Made by a program: the position numbers and the translations under genes
Assembly: GCA_965153355.1 (NCBI GenBank)
Contig: OZ231126.1
Coordinates: 64,852,001-64,916,000 of the forward strand
Length of the DNA stretch: 64,000 nucleotides
Source of the DNA: Flaccisagitta enflata
Lineage: Eukaryota; Chaetognatha; Sagittoidea; Aphragmophora
Direction: 5' to 3'
Part shown: positions 14,696 to 27,066 of the stretch, piece by piece
How positions within the stretch are numbered: the stretch's first letter is position 1
Layout of the letters: each line of letters starts with the position of its first letter
Notes under the pieces: generated by a model
Database searches by the model: none
The model's input: the letters and a program-made list of their open reading frames with translations, nothing else
Told to the model about the DNA's origin: nothing

Positions 14696-14930
14696 TGTTT
14701 ATGTCTTCCTTCTCTCTGTCCATGCATGACTTCCATCACAATGACACTTAACTGACAAAACAAAGTCGACCTTAAGTCAGAATCAGAAGAAGAAAATCTA
14801 AGGTGGCCTAATTCCTGAAAAGGAAGCTGGGCGATGACCCGAATCATTCTGTGCCCTCACTAGAGTTGGCTTAACATCGACAGGGGATTAAGACTTTGAA
14901 CATTGAGATACTAAGATAGAGATGGCGCGG

Positions 14931-14932
<2 letters not shown>

Positions 14933-15018
<86 letters not shown>

Positions 15019-15040
15019 AGAAAGAGAGAGAGAGAGAGAG
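14933..15040. repeat. (GA)n microsatellite
   Basis: GA array with one interruption near 15014. Confidence 0.95.
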
Positions 15041-15171
15041 ACCTGAGAGAGTCAACCAGACAGACAGAGACAGACAGACACAGACCCCAAAGTCAAGGCA
15101 AGAGAGACTAGACGCGTTACAAGCCAGTAGCGCCCTCGTTTTAATCGGCCTCCACGGACTCTGATGGGGAG

Positions 15172-15256
15172 TTTAATGCTGGCGAGAATTCTTAGAATTC
15201 ACGCTACCGAGAATCGGGGATTTTCACGCTACCGAGAATTCTCGGTAGCGTTAAAA
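15172..15256. repeat. Family K palindromic element (K1)
   Basis: TTTAATGCTGGCGAGAATTC, then two copies of ACGCTACCGAGAAT, ending in the palindrome GCTACCGAGAATTCTCGG-TAGC and GTTA. A sister copy lies at 19994-20077. Confidence 0.65.
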
Positions 15257-15289
15257 TAGTAATTGATTCCTGCTATTTAGAATTTGCTT

Positions 15290-15780
15290 ATCTTTTTCTC
15301 TGCCCTTCCTCCTGCTTTCTTTTCTTTTCTTTTTCTTTTTATTTTTTTCAAATTTTCTTTTTCTTTTTCTTTCATTTCTTTTTCATTTTTTCATTTTTTT
15401 CATTTTTTTTCTTTCTATTGTTTTTTCTTTTTTCCTTTCTATATTTTGTTTTTCTTTTTTTCTTTCCTTCTTTTTTCCTTCACACTTTCTCTCTTTCTTT
15501 CAATCTTCCTCTCTTCCTCTCTTGTTTTTCTTTATTTGTTCTTTTTTTTATATTTTTTTTGTTTTGTTTTTTTCTTCTTTATTTATTTTTTTTTCTTTTT
15601 GCCTTTGTTCCTTCTTTGCTTCCTTCCACTCTTCTTTTTTTTTCTTTCTTTCTTTCTGTTTTTTTTTCTTTTCTGTTCCTCCCTTCCTCCCCTCATTCAT
15701 TTTTTCTTTTTTCTTTCTTTTTTTTTTCTTATTCATTCATTCTTTTTCCTTTTCTCAATATCTTTTTCATCTCTTTATTT
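15290..15780. repeat. Long pyrimidine-rich tract
   Basis: Almost pure T/C for about 490 bp on this strand (CTTTTT, TTTC, CTTCC mixtures). It gives long Phe/Leu/Ser-rich open frames that are not genes. Confidence 0.85.
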
Positions 15781-16327
15781 GAGTGTAGTATGTCTTTTCA
15801 TTGATGCAACAAAAAATCAAAGAACAAAATAATTCTACTCAAGACAGGCAAGAATTAACAATTGGAAAAACAAATTACCTCTTGAAGATAATGCATTCTC
15901 AATACGCCCATCCAATAACAATATGTTTATAAAAAATATTTTTGACAATGAAAATCATAATTGTAAAAAAGAAAAATCATTGAAAATTCTTTCTGATCAG
16001 AAAGAAAACATGAAATTACTCGTAAATAAATAGAATTTATCCTAAAAATTTTGATAACAAAGATGAAATGAAAAAGATTTGACAATAAAATCTATAAAAC
16101 TTTGTTTGATGAAATAACATTTATTGAGATATTACCTGGCCCAAATAGCACAAGCTGTAACACTGTGCGCCGCATCGTGTTATCGCTTGCATACTGCTAT
16201 CAAAGGCAATGTTTAAACAGTTTTGCTTTTTGAGGGACAAATCATTCATAACTTCATTTATAGAATAAGTTATAACTCGATGTCTTTGTGCTTGCGCTCG
16301 CGGCGCATTTGGGCGGTTTGATCGCAG

Positions 16328-16329
<2 letters not shown>
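15781..16329. other. AT-rich unique DNA
   Basis: Nothing recognised. Confidence 0.45.

Positions 16330-16370
<41 letters not shown>
16330..16370. repeat. (CT)n microsatellite
   Basis: Short CT array. Confidence 0.95.
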
Positions 16371-16372
<2 letters not shown>

Positions 16373-16589
16373 TTATCGAAAACATCCCCTTCCTTCATCC
16401 TCTAGCTCTGTCCTCCTTTTTAAAAATGGCGCACGGCACAGCACCATATGAAAACAATATTAGAGAAATCTAAAAGCGCAAAAAATGTGTGAAAGGAATC
16501 AATGAACTAACCAACTGACAGATTGATTGATTATAAAAGTACCTCCAAGAGTTGCGTAGCACTACTAAATATTGTCTACTAGTAATTTG

Positions 16590-16592
<3 letters not shown>

Positions 16593-16643
<51 letters not shown>
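16593..16643. repeat. (CT)n microsatellite
   Basis: CT array. Confidence 0.95.
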
Positions 16644-16649
<6 letters not shown>

Positions 16650-16699
16650 CATGGTGAACAACCTTTTCACTTTTGAAGTTGATCAACACTAATGACTTG

Positions 16700-16920
16700 A
16701 AGAAATGAAATTGATAAAAAAAGTAAAAGTTTGACAGACCAACCGACTGACCGACCGACTGACCAACCAACCAACTGACTGACCGACCAACCCATGGATG
16801 GATGGATGGACGGACAGACAGATGGACAGACAGACGGACAGACAGACAGACAGATGGACGGACGGAAGGACAGACGGACGGACAAAGTGGGGTGTAGTCT
16901 TGTGCAAGCGGCTAAAAAAA
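16700..16920 (-). mobile_element. Family A/B element, hairpin half (decayed)
   Basis: GAAATGAAATTGATAAAAAA (a segment shared with B2), a long GACC/GACT/GACGG tract, CAAAGTGGGGTGTAG and a decayed hairpin TCTTGTGCAAGCGGCTAAAAAA. Confidence 0.55.
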
Positions 16921-17046
16921 TCCTTTTTTTTTTTAAATAGATCTTTAAAAAATCATATCGCAGAAAATATTGGTTGTAGAGGTAAGATTTGGGATTCGCC
17001 GGGCCAAGGAAATACCCTTATCAGATGACATACAAAGTATCCTTTC

Positions 17047-17140
17047 TCAATTTCAACAAAAACAACAAAAAAAAGCCACAACAACAACAACAACAACAGC
17101 AACAATAACAACATCATCGACAACAACAAATAAAAACAAC

Positions 17141-17175
<35 letters not shown>

Positions 17176-17220
17176 CCAACAACAACAACAACAACAACAA
17201 CAAACAATAAAACAACAACC

Positions 17221-17254
<34 letters not shown>

Positions 17255-17326
17255 AAACAGCAACAAACAACAACAAATAACAACAACAACCACAACCACA
17301 ACCACAACCACAACAACAACAACAAC
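17047..17326. repeat. (CAA)n array
   Basis: About 280 bp of CAA with ACC and AAT variants. Polyglutamine/asparagine frames here are repeat translation. Confidence 0.95.
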
Positions 17327-17349
17327 GACCTATGCTTCTTCAGTAAGTG

Positions 17350-17838
17350 AGATTGTAAATGATTAGGTATGGGTTTAGGGGTTGTTATATGGGGCTAGAC
17401 TTTTGGCCTTGGGCTTTGGGATTTGGGGTTAGAATGGGGACTGGGATTTGGATCTTGCGGCTCAAATTCTGGCTTTGAGGCTCAAATTTTGGCTTGAGGC
17501 TAGGATATGGGCCTAGAGGCTAGGAACCAGGCCTGGAGGCTAGGATATGAGCCCCAAGGCTAGATTTAGGACAGGAAGCTAGGTTTTGTTTCTTGGAGCT
17601 AGGATTTGTTTCTCACAGCTGGGATTTGGGCCTTGAGACTGGGATATGGGCCTTGAAGCTGCGATATGGGCCTTGAGACTGGAATTTTGGTTCTTGTGGC
17701 ATGAATAAGGGTTTTGAGGTTGGGATTTAGGCTTTGATGCTTTGGGTAGGAAAGGGCTGTTGGGAGTATGTAGAAGAAGGATGAGAAATTTTTGCATATG
17801 TAAAAGCATAGGTTATCGGTTGGCCGCTGCCCAAAAAA
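17350..17838 (-). mobile_element. Family E element, one end lost (E4)
   Basis: A core of ~20-bp units around GGGATTTGGGCCTTGAG, then CATATGTAAAAGCATAGGTTA, TCGGTTGGCCGCTGCCC and AAAAAAG. The opposite inverted end is not visible. Confidence 0.6.
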
Positions 17839-17850
17839 GCAAAACAAAAT

Positions 17851-17975
17851 TTTTAGTCGCCTGCTCGCGACTCTACACTCAGCTTGTCCGTCTGTCCGTC
17901 CATTGGTCAGTCGGCTGGTCAGTCAGTTGGCTGGTCGGTCGGTCTGTTGGTCCGTCACACTTTTACGTTTTTTCA
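17851..17975 (+). mobile_element. Family A element, hairpin half (A5)
   Basis: TTTTTAGTCGCCTGCTCGCGACT hairpin, CTACACTCAGCTTGTCCG, a GTCY tract and CCGTCACACTTTTACG. It lies 12 bp from the end of E4; no far end was found. Confidence 0.65.
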
Positions 17976-18167
17976 GGGGTGTATGCATAACAGGGAAATC
18001 GCTGTAAAAAAAGCTCAGGCTTCTAGAGTTGTTTACTGTGAACTGATCGAAGAAGGAGAATTGACTGAGCTAATTCAAAAAACTTTTTTTTTATTATTGC
18101 CAAGATAGGAGGAGGGTGGAGCGAAAGTCAATTGCTAGCTCCAAGCTATTTTATCTAAAATGCAAAT

Positions 18168-18345
18168 TTCCCATTGAATAACATGGAAAAAAAAAGAAAA
18201 AAATACATGTTCCCATTGAATGATATGTAAAATTATTAAAAACTGAAAAAAAATGTACAATTCCCATTGAATAACATGTCAAATTGAGAAGGAATTGATA
18301 ATGTGCAAAATTCCCATGAAATATCATGGAAAATTGCCACAAAAG
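18168..18345. repeat. Degenerate ~45-bp tandem repeat
   Basis: TTCCCATTGAAT(A/G)A-ATG motifs at about 18168, 18210, 18261 and 18311, separated by A-rich spacers. Confidence 0.65.
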
Positions 18346-18525
18346 TTTCAAATAAAAATCTCAAATATGCCCTCTGAGGACATATGGAGATTCACCCCTG
18401 TGTCCTACAGGACATCGGCCCTTTTGGGCAGAATCAATGGCTCCATGAAACAAACTTACCCAAATTGGGCAGTACATTTGCCAAGGAGCCTGAAAAAGCC
18501 AACTTTTAACAAGCACAAACAAACA

Positions 18526-18686
<161 letters not shown>

Positions 18687-18689
18687 TGA

Positions 18690-18742
18690 ATCACAAAAAT
18701 CGTTATCACTGAAGCACAAAGTCTTGCTTCAGTGGAATGAGT
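18690..18742. repeat. Family G palindrome (G3)
   Basis: CACTGAATCACAAAAATCG, then CACTGAAGCACAAAGTC and TTGCTTCAGTGGAA, abutting the CA array. Confidence 0.6.
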
Positions 18743-19118
18743 CTTGATGGCCATTTTCAAGACGCATGTAAAGTTGTAAACAAGAAAAGAGTCGCCAGTT
18801 CTGAAAAACAATTTAAACATAAGTAGCTACAAGTGGTACCCAGTTGCCCATTTTGTTTCTTCTCGCATATCAATTTCAAGGGTACCATTGGCCCAGGAAA
18901 GGTTCGGACATCTGCACGAATATTCATTGAGACATTTCTGTAGTGCCTGTTCCAAAATAGAAACGCAAAACAGCTAATCATTAAAATCTGGGACCTAAGA
19001 ATTAAGCGGATTTTCTGACGGCTCATGATTGCTGATGCATAATACAAATTTCTTTCAAATTTTTTGAAACTAGTTTTTGTCACTTAAAGAAAACTCGATA
19101 ATGTTCTTTGGAGAGGGG
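18743..19118. other. Unique DNA
   Basis: An unremarkable minus-strand open frame of about 100 codons, resembling no family I know. Confidence 0.4.
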
Positions 19119-19182
<64 letters not shown>

Positions 19183-19198
19183 GAGAGAGATAGAGAGA
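19119..19198. repeat. (GA)n microsatellite
   Basis: GA array. Confidence 0.95.
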
Positions 19199-19495
19199 GC
19201 TGCCAATCGAGATGGAAAAGGGAGGTTGGCGGAAATTCCCCACTAAAATAGACGCCGTCGCAGCTACTGGACAATGGAAGATAAAGCAGGCCAACAATTT
19301 CAAATTATAGCTTATTTGTCTAGCAAGAGCTATACAGGCTGCTCATAGAATTATGATGACGACATGGAAGCGATCACAGGATGCGGCGCATGCTGCTTTA
19401 TCTTGTAGTATCTGGCCTGGCTAGTATATGCATAGTTTATTATGAAATATTGCAAAAATATCTTTGAATTAACAAAATAGTTGGTGATTTTTTAC

Positions 19496-19648
19496 CAAGG
19501 CCGATACACGCAATCCAGTCGCGGACGGTTGGGCAGGGCAGCATGCGAAACCGCCGACTCAAAAATGTGACGGACGGACGGACCGACCTACCGACCGACT
19601 CCATCGACCCACACGGCAGTTGTAGAGCTCGTGTCCGTCACCAAAAAC
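19496..19648 (-). mobile_element. A'-type element (A6)
   Basis: CCAAGGCCGATACACGC head, CCAGTCGCGGACGGTTGGGC, an (ACGG)/GACC tract, TTGTAGAG and a partly decayed hairpin CTCGTGTCCGTCAC with CAAAAAC. Confidence 0.6.
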
Positions 19649-19776
19649 CTGTATGAGAAATGATATCAATGCCTGAAAAATTCATCCTAATATTATTATC
19701 TTTTTAAGGTTTTGACATCTTTTTTTTTTTAAGGCGTTCTGTCCCACTGGAAACTTGTTCATTAAACTAACATGAG

Positions 19777-19937
<161 letters not shown>

Positions 19938-19993
19938 AAATCTATTCTCAGTAACGACTATTTTTTACAATAATCATCATAACTGAGAATTGA

Positions 19994-20077
19994 TTTTAAT
20001 GCTATGGAGAATTCTCTATAGCATGAAAACATCAAAATGACATCGTTAATGCTACCGAGAATTCTCGGCAGCATTAC
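19994..20077. repeat. Family K palindromic element (K2)
   Basis: TTTTAATGCTATGGAGAATTC, then GTTAATGCTACCGAGAATTC and TCGGCAGCATTA. Same layout and length as K1. Confidence 0.65.
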
Positions 20078-20103
20078 CCACTCCTTTGATGATAACTCGT
20101 TTT

Positions 20104-20406
20104 ATCCTTTCTTGCTCTCAGGGCGTGTTTCTAGTGAGCGCCAAAAACGCGTTTATTCCCGTGAAACGCGTTCGCAGCATGAACACACATTCAAGAATCT
20201 CAACTGTCCCACAAGGGAGTGAGCCATGTGAGTCTGCGAGCCCGCGAACGGAGCGAGGGAAGCCGGGCAAAGCGAGCTGGCTTACGCTATGGAGGAAGTA
20301 AGCGAGGAGCGTGGAGCGAACGAATCGTAGCGCGAGCGACCGAGTGGCCTTTTCAAAACGCGATCGTCTTTGGTTAGAAACGCCCCCTCATCCTTTCTTG
20401 CTTTCA
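20104..20406. repeat. 17-bp direct repeats flanking F1
   Basis: ATCCTTTCTTGCTCTCA at 20104-20120 and ATCCTTTCTTGCTTTCA at 20390-20406 (16 of 17 match) sit directly at the two ends of F1. This could be a long target duplication or a chance of the pyrimidine-rich site. Confidence 0.55.
20121..20389 (-). mobile_element. Family F element (F1)
   Basis: Inverted ends GGGCGTGTTTCTAG and GTTAGAAACGCCCCC bound about 267 bp rich in CG words (GAGCGAG, CGCGAGCG). The interior matches 32981-33249 in the opposite orientation (GCGCCAAAAACGCGTTT, CAACTGTCCCACAAGG, CGCGATCGTCTTTG). No coding capacity. Confidence 0.7.
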
Positions 20407-21012
20407 GTTTATTTTTCTCCTCACAAGTCACAACGTCTTCATAACTCCTCTTATCCGTCTACTCTCTACACACCACTTTTTCCTCGTTTATGAATTTGCG
20501 GTATGGTTGCGCATCTGGTCATGTTTTTCTTAACAATGGTTTTTCCTTTGTTGCTAGTCGCGGTTATCAAGCTGCTCTTTGCAACGAGGTGCGCAAGGGT
20601 GTTAGTCATGAGCAGGGGACTTTTGAATCTGCTTCGTACCTGAATCCCCCTGTAAAGTTATCCGAGGTCTAGAGAGTAGCAAAACTCTCACGAAGACACC
20701 GGTGAAATTAACCCAGCTGATATTCATCAACTAGTGAAACTTACGCTGCTGGTGGTCAGTCTGTTGATCATCATAAGCATTATGTTCTATTCTTCTCAAA
20801 GAAATGTCATGAGATTATTTAATCCAGGCAGGTTGACGCCATAAAACTAATTTAGAAATGAAAATCTGACTTTAGATCAATATTTTGCGTGTATTGTGGC
20901 CTATGAGATCATGAGATGCGGATATTTTCTACTACAATATGAAAAAAAGAAATAATTGAAAAGAAAAAGTACAACGTTTGGACAGACATTCAGACACGCG
21001 TGCGCAGACACA
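20407..21012. other. Unique DNA in the second intron of the kinase-like gene
   Basis: If the minus-strand gene continues downstream, this lies in the intron after exon 2. I found no GGFAKC-type kinase exon here. Confidence 0.4.
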
Positions 21013-21287
<275 letters not shown>

Positions 21288-21308
21288 CCACAAGCGCCAT
21301 CCACTTAC

Positions 21309-21509
21309 CCAGTAGTTTTCCCCTAACGTAGGTGGTGTTGGAGACTGGATTGACGATGTATTTGACGGGTGTATTTTCGGCGTTGGCGGCAGAGTTCTCG
21401 GCGTGGTGGCCGCTGCTTCCTCCGCCGCCGCCGACGTTATTGTTATCACCATTTTGAGATTGCTGTTGTTGCTGTTGTTGGAGTTGCGGCGATTTGAGCA
21501 GGCCGGATG
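21309..21509 (-). CDS. plk: Polo-like kinase gene, exon 2 (start of kinase domain)
   Basis: The 201-nt exon (67 codons, phase 1 at both ends) encodes a Gln-rich, Gly-rich and Ser-rich linker followed by YIVNPVSNTTYVRGKLLG. That ending matches the stretch just before the ATP-binding glycine loop of polo-like kinases, where the family continues with KGGFAKCYE or similar. The acceptor is strong: a CT-rich run ending TTGTTTTCCAG before CATCC. The donor is G|GTAAGT at 21308. The rest of the kinase domain and the polo boxes must lie in exons at lower coordinates, which I did not find in the window. Polo kinases are Ser/Thr kinases of mitosis and stress response. I cannot tell PLK1 from PLK2/3. The assignment rests on about 18 residues plus exon structure. 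Confidence 0.6.
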
Positions 21510-22407
21510 CTGGAAAACAAGAAGAGGAAGAAGATGATGATGTTGATGGGGCGCGATTGAATCGTTTTTTCTTCCCGACATTGATGGCACCAGCCGCGGC
21601 GAAAGCCACGCCGGCGGTGGCGCCGGTACTGGCGCCGGCAGAGGCGCTGACATTGGCGCCGGTATTGGCGTTGACGGCGCCTATTCTATTATCCAATATT
21701 CCAGCGCCGAAACCCGAATCTTTTCCATGTTTTACCGAAAAATTTCGCAGCGAGTTTTTGGAGAAAATAATCTCATCCAAATACATGATTGTTTATTTTC
21801 TTTTTCTAATCTTTACAGTTTCTTAATCTTATGGGAACATCAAATATCTAAGTTGATTGCTTCTGGATTATATTTATTACATAATCTTCAATCATGTTCA
21901 ATAAATAAAAGTGTTTTGTACGGTCGACGATCTCTAAATATTGAACTTATTTATTTCTTCGAAGAAAAAGACTGGACGACTAAAGGAAATTTCCTTGGCT
22001 TTTATACTTGTGCAGGTAGCCGGCCCCAAAAATGAAAGTCGGTGACACGAATCGTTAATCAAGGACACTTTCTCGAGTCTGAAACCCGGATTTTAGTCGC
22101 GACATCTCTTGACTCGATGTATCATTAAAGGCTGCTGTATCATTAAAGGCTGCTTTCGAGGATTCCCGGACAGAGAGTTCAAATTTTGTCCACAATCTGT
22201 CAAACTGATGCCACACTACTTTTTCTAGCCAGTTTGAGGTTTCAGTTTCAGCAGTATGCGTGTAATTATGTAAACTTTCAGATCATGCAAAGGAAAAAGT
22301 ATAAGATCCCACATTCACCACTTAAATCAGTATGAAAATAGCAGACATCACAAGACACAATTATGACTTTCTGCCCGTGGAATACCGAAAGCAATCTCAA
22401 TGAAAAA

Positions 22408-22559
22408 TAAGGTTGGATATACGGTAAATCAGTTGCTGACAGTTGTATAGGAGTAGTAAAGTAAAAACCGCCCAGAATTCAAAAATGTGACGGACGGACG
22501 GACAGACGGACCTACTGACCGAGACAGCAGGTGTAGAGTCGCGTGTCCGCGACTAAAAA
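22408..22559 (-). mobile_element. A'-type element (A7)
   Basis: AAGGTTGGATATACGG head (decayed), an (ACGG)n tract, CAGGTGTAGA and the hairpin GTCGCGTGTCCGCGAC with TAAAAAC. The hairpin is intact although the head is decayed. Confidence 0.65.
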
Positions 22560-22816
22560 CCTGCTTTCACCTTTCTCGGTGCAATTAGAGTTAAACGACT
22601 TTAAAGTTTAAACTAACATCTTTGAATGACTTAAATCGCGACTTACATCAAATTACCCGATATGCCTCGATTCTATGCGATGAAAGGTTAGCGACCCAAG
22701 TAAAAACATGCAAACATACACAAGGTTTTTTTTCTTTTTCTGTTTTTCTCTAATCTCTAACAAATACAAAAATGGTCGCGCTTGCACTTGAAAATGTAAT
22801 CTTTAGTTTTCTGCCC

Positions 22817-23470
22817 TTTTTGGGCAGCGGCCCCGAAGGGGCCGATGACCTACGCTCTCACACATATGGGAGATTTGTTTCTCCCTCCTTCTTCTCTCCG
22901 TCCCTCAAGGCCCAAATCAGTCACGAGACCTAACCTAGCTTCAGGCTCAAATCCCTGCTACGGCTTTCCCAAATCCCAGCCCCGAGGCTCAAATCTCAGT
23001 CTCCAGGCACAAACCTAGTCCCAGGCACAATCCCAGCCTCGAGGCTCAAATCCAAGCCCTGAGGCTCAAATCCCAGCCCTGAGGCTCAAATCCCAGCCTC
23101 AAGGCACAAATCCTAGCCTAGAAGCTCAAATCCTAGCCTCAAAGCTCAAATCCCAGCTTTGAAGCTCAAATACCATCCTTGAAGCTCAAATCCCACCCTC
23201 AAAGCTCAAATCCCAGCCTTGAAGCTCGAATCTCAGCCTTGAAGCTGAAATCCCAGCCTCAAAGCTCAAATCCCAGCCTCAAGGCCCTAATCTAAGCCTC
23301 TAGGCCCCAATTCCAGCCTCCAGGCCCTAATTCCATCCTTGAGGCCCAAATAAAGACAGCATAGGTCATCGGCTCCTTCGGGGCCATTGCCCTTTTAGCA
23401 ATCTCACACCCACTTACACTCACATAGGGGCAACGGGTACCGCTGACCATCTAACGCTTTTACGACTATT
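22817..23470 (+). mobile_element. Family E element, full length (E1)
   Basis: TTTTTGGGCAGCGGCCCCGA head, GGGGCCGATGACCTACGC, CACACATATGGGAGATTTG, then about 20 units of a ~20-bp minisatellite (AGGCTCAAATCCCAGCCTTG). The inverted end is GCATAGGTCATCGGCTCC and TTCGGGGCCATTGCCC. An extra tail, CAACGGGTACCGCTGACCAT, ends CTAACGCTTTTACGACTATT. Confidence 0.75.
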
Positions 23471-23570
23471 GTATTTCCTTCTCGTCCTCGCTTTTCTCTA
23501 TCTTTCCTCTCTCTCTATGTCTCAGTCTTCCTTCCGTCTTTGTCTTTCTGTCTTTCTGTCTGTCCTTCTG

Positions 23571-23590
23571 TCCCTCTCTCTCTCTCTGTC

Positions 23591-23653
<63 letters not shown>
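23571..23653. repeat. (CT)n microsatellite
   Basis: CTCTGT and CT array. Confidence 0.95.
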
Positions 23654-23656
<3 letters not shown>

Positions 23657-23782
23657 CTAAATTTCTCTTGCCCCCGAGTTCGGGATCCCCCTCATTTCAA
23701 TGAATAAAAGAGTTGTAGAATTAATTGAGAATTCTTTACAAGTCCAATAGTAGTTGAAAATGGAAATTAGGATTGGAAGGAG

Positions 23783-24017
23783 AACAAGGCCAACACCTTA
23801 CAGTCGCGTGCGGTTGTTACGATTATAAGACAAAAAGAGACTAAAAGACCAAAAGACTAAGAGACTAAATGAAAATATACTTAAATTAACTTTGGATAAC
23901 TTTAAATGACTTACAATGGCTTAAAATGACGTAAAACAACGAAAAAAAGCTAAGGGTTACCGACAGATGGACAGACGGACAGAGTGGGTTGTAGAGTCGC
24001 ATGCACGCGACTAAAAA
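23783..24017 (-). mobile_element. Family B element (B3)
   Basis: AACAAGGCCAACACCTTACAG, GTCGCGTGCGGTTG, a core of AAAAGACTAAAAGACC then TTAAAATGACG units, a GACGG tract and GTGGGTTGTAGA. The hairpin GTCGCATGCACGCGAC is followed by TAAAAAAAG. Confidence 0.75.
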
Positions 24018-24328
24018 AAGAAAGAAAGGCAAGACATCATAAGACTTGGAATAAATGTACCGGATATGATATAAAATAAAAGAGGGAAAAAAAATGACCC
24101 AGGCGTTGGTCTGTGAGGCCTGGGTGGTCCCAGGAAGCATATATCAACCAAACGCTGGCATAGATTTGATATATATCTATGCAGCCTGTTTAACCAGAAT
24201 TAGATATTCGACTCAGCCTTATCTTGGGCGAGGCATGTTCTTCTTTATTTATATCTATCTCTTCCTTTATTTTTCTTTCTTCCTTATCGTTGTATTGCAG
24301 CGCTTCCGCTGCGGTCTGTATCACTTGC

Positions 24329-24329
<1 letters not shown>

Positions 24330-24371
<42 letters not shown>
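24330..24371. repeat. (GT)n microsatellite
   Basis: Short GT array. Confidence 0.95.
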
Positions 24372-24372
<1 letters not shown>

Positions 24373-24722
24373 CCGTCTGTCCATGTTTGTTTGTTGTCGT
24401 TTGTTTGTTTGCCTGTCGTGGTTATGATTGATTTGAGGTTCGGCGAAGTAGTTTTTAAGCGCAAATATCCAATTAATCTTCAGTCCATGATTTTCTGCTT
24501 TACCCAAGCCTTTAACTTCGACAATGTAAAATGAAGTAGATTTCCTTTGCTAGATTTCTTTTAGTTTCTGATTCAAATTCGTGGATCTGTCGACTGTGGT
24601 GTGTGTGTGTGTTTGTAAAATCACGCCAAATTCCCCTATAATGATATTCATATCTGTCTTTTTAATCTGTTTGTCGGTGCATACGTGATTTTACGTGTGT
24701 CTGTGTATCTGTTAATGTCTTG

Positions 24723-24726
<4 letters not shown>

Positions 24727-24779
<53 letters not shown>
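24727..24779. repeat. (CT)n microsatellite at the start of intron 1
   Basis: CT array about 30 bp inside the intron from the donor site. On the gene strand it is GA. Confidence 0.95.
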
Positions 24780-24780
<1 letters not shown>

Positions 24781-24806
24781 CTTCCATTCCTCACCCCCTT
24801 TCTTAC

Positions 24807-25128
24807 CTTTAGCCCCAGGAGACAGAGTGGGTTTGAGTCCTGGTGAGTCGATGGCATCTCCGTGTGAGTCGTAGGCCGGAGAATTGGCGGGCACGGAGAT
24901 GACCTTGTGTTGAGTTAAGGGCGCTCCAGGAGGCGCTCCCGGGGACTGCTGTTGACGGGGTGGAGGGGAGTTCAGAAGACTGTTGCGCAAGGGTTGGTGG
25001 TGACTGGAAGACTGGTGGTGATGATGATGATGATGGTGGTGGGAAGAATACGAGTTTCTGCCGGACGAGGGCGATTGCTGCCGGACGAGGGCGATTGCTG
25101 TTGTTGTTGTTGTTGCTGCTGTTGCTGC

Positions 25129-25159
<31 letters not shown>

Positions 25160-25682
25160 TGCGCAGTGGAGAGACGAGCGCTCTGGCTGCGGAACTCAAC
25201 GCCGACGTTGACGACGACGATGAGGACGACGAATGATGATGTTGATGTTGATTATGATGAGAGGAGGAGGAGGAAAACCCGTCCGATTGATTGTTGTGGT
25301 TGTTGTTGTTGTTGCCATTGTTATTATTGTTTTGACTGTTACTATGTCGGTGGTTTTTGTTGTTTTGTTGTTGGAAATGATTGTTGGCAAAGTCGTTGTT
25401 ACTGGATTTGGCTGCAGCGGCGGCGGCGGCGGCGGCGGCGGCGGCGTCGACGGCGGCAGCTGAAGACGAGCGGCCGTGGACGGCCTGCTCCAACGTCGAC
25501 CTGATCACGGCCGCCGGAGAGGATTTAATCGGCAGCTGCTGCTGCGTCGTCGTCGTCGGCGTCGTCGACGTCGTCGTCATCATCGAAGTCGCCGTCGTCG
25601 GCGAGGTGTTGGACGAAGATGAAGGCTTCATCGACACCGGAGAGTTTTTGATGATGAAATTGTCGATTTTCGAGGAAGACAT
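24807..25682 (-). CDS. plk: Polo-like kinase gene, exon 1 (low-complexity N-terminus), frameshifted by a 20-bp tandem duplication
   Basis: From ATG at 25682 (A at -3) the frame encodes MSSSKIDNFIIKNSPVSMKP, then Ser/Thr-rich, poly-Ala, Asn/Gln/His-rich and poly-Gln stretches. At 25061-25100 a 20-bp unit (CCGGACGAGGGCGATTGCTG on the given strand) is present twice in tandem. This shifts the frame, and the shifted frame soon stops. With one unit the frame would stay open through a His run, SLLNSPPPRQQQSPGAPPG and HGDAIDSPGLKPTLSPGAK to a donor G|GTAAGA at 24806, in phase 1, which matches exon 2. So the sequence shows either a broken allele or gene, or an assembly or sequencing error. The link to exon 2 is inference from phase, order and strand. 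Confidence 0.55.
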
Positions 25683-26971
<1,289 letters not shown>

Positions 26972-27066
26972 CACTGAATCGCGAACTCTGATCTGGCAAT
27001 AAGGCCAGTCAAGTCCCGTTCCACTGAAGCACTACTTCGCGCAATGATTGAGTGCAAATATTTCAG
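26972..27066. repeat. Family G palindrome, interrupted (G4)
   Basis: CACTGAATCGCGAACTC, then TTCCACTGAAGCACTAC and TTCGCGCAATGATTGAGTG. Confidence 0.5.

Larger units (their letters stand above)
21510..24806 (-). other. Intron 1 of the kinase-like gene, packed with mobile elements
   Basis: A 3.3 kb intron between donor G|GTAAGA (24806) and acceptor TTTTCCAG (21510). It contains an A' element, a family E element, a family B element and CT and GT arrays, in both orientations. Coding-like frames extend upstream of the acceptor (Ala/Gly-rich, 21510-21786), so an alternative longer exon 2 cannot be excluded. Confidence 0.5.

Noticed and set aside
17581-17847. Frames rich in SKPKSQ / AQIPA repeats near 17.6 kb and similar ones at 47.4-47.7 kb
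   Set aside because: Translations of the family E 20-bp minisatellite core.
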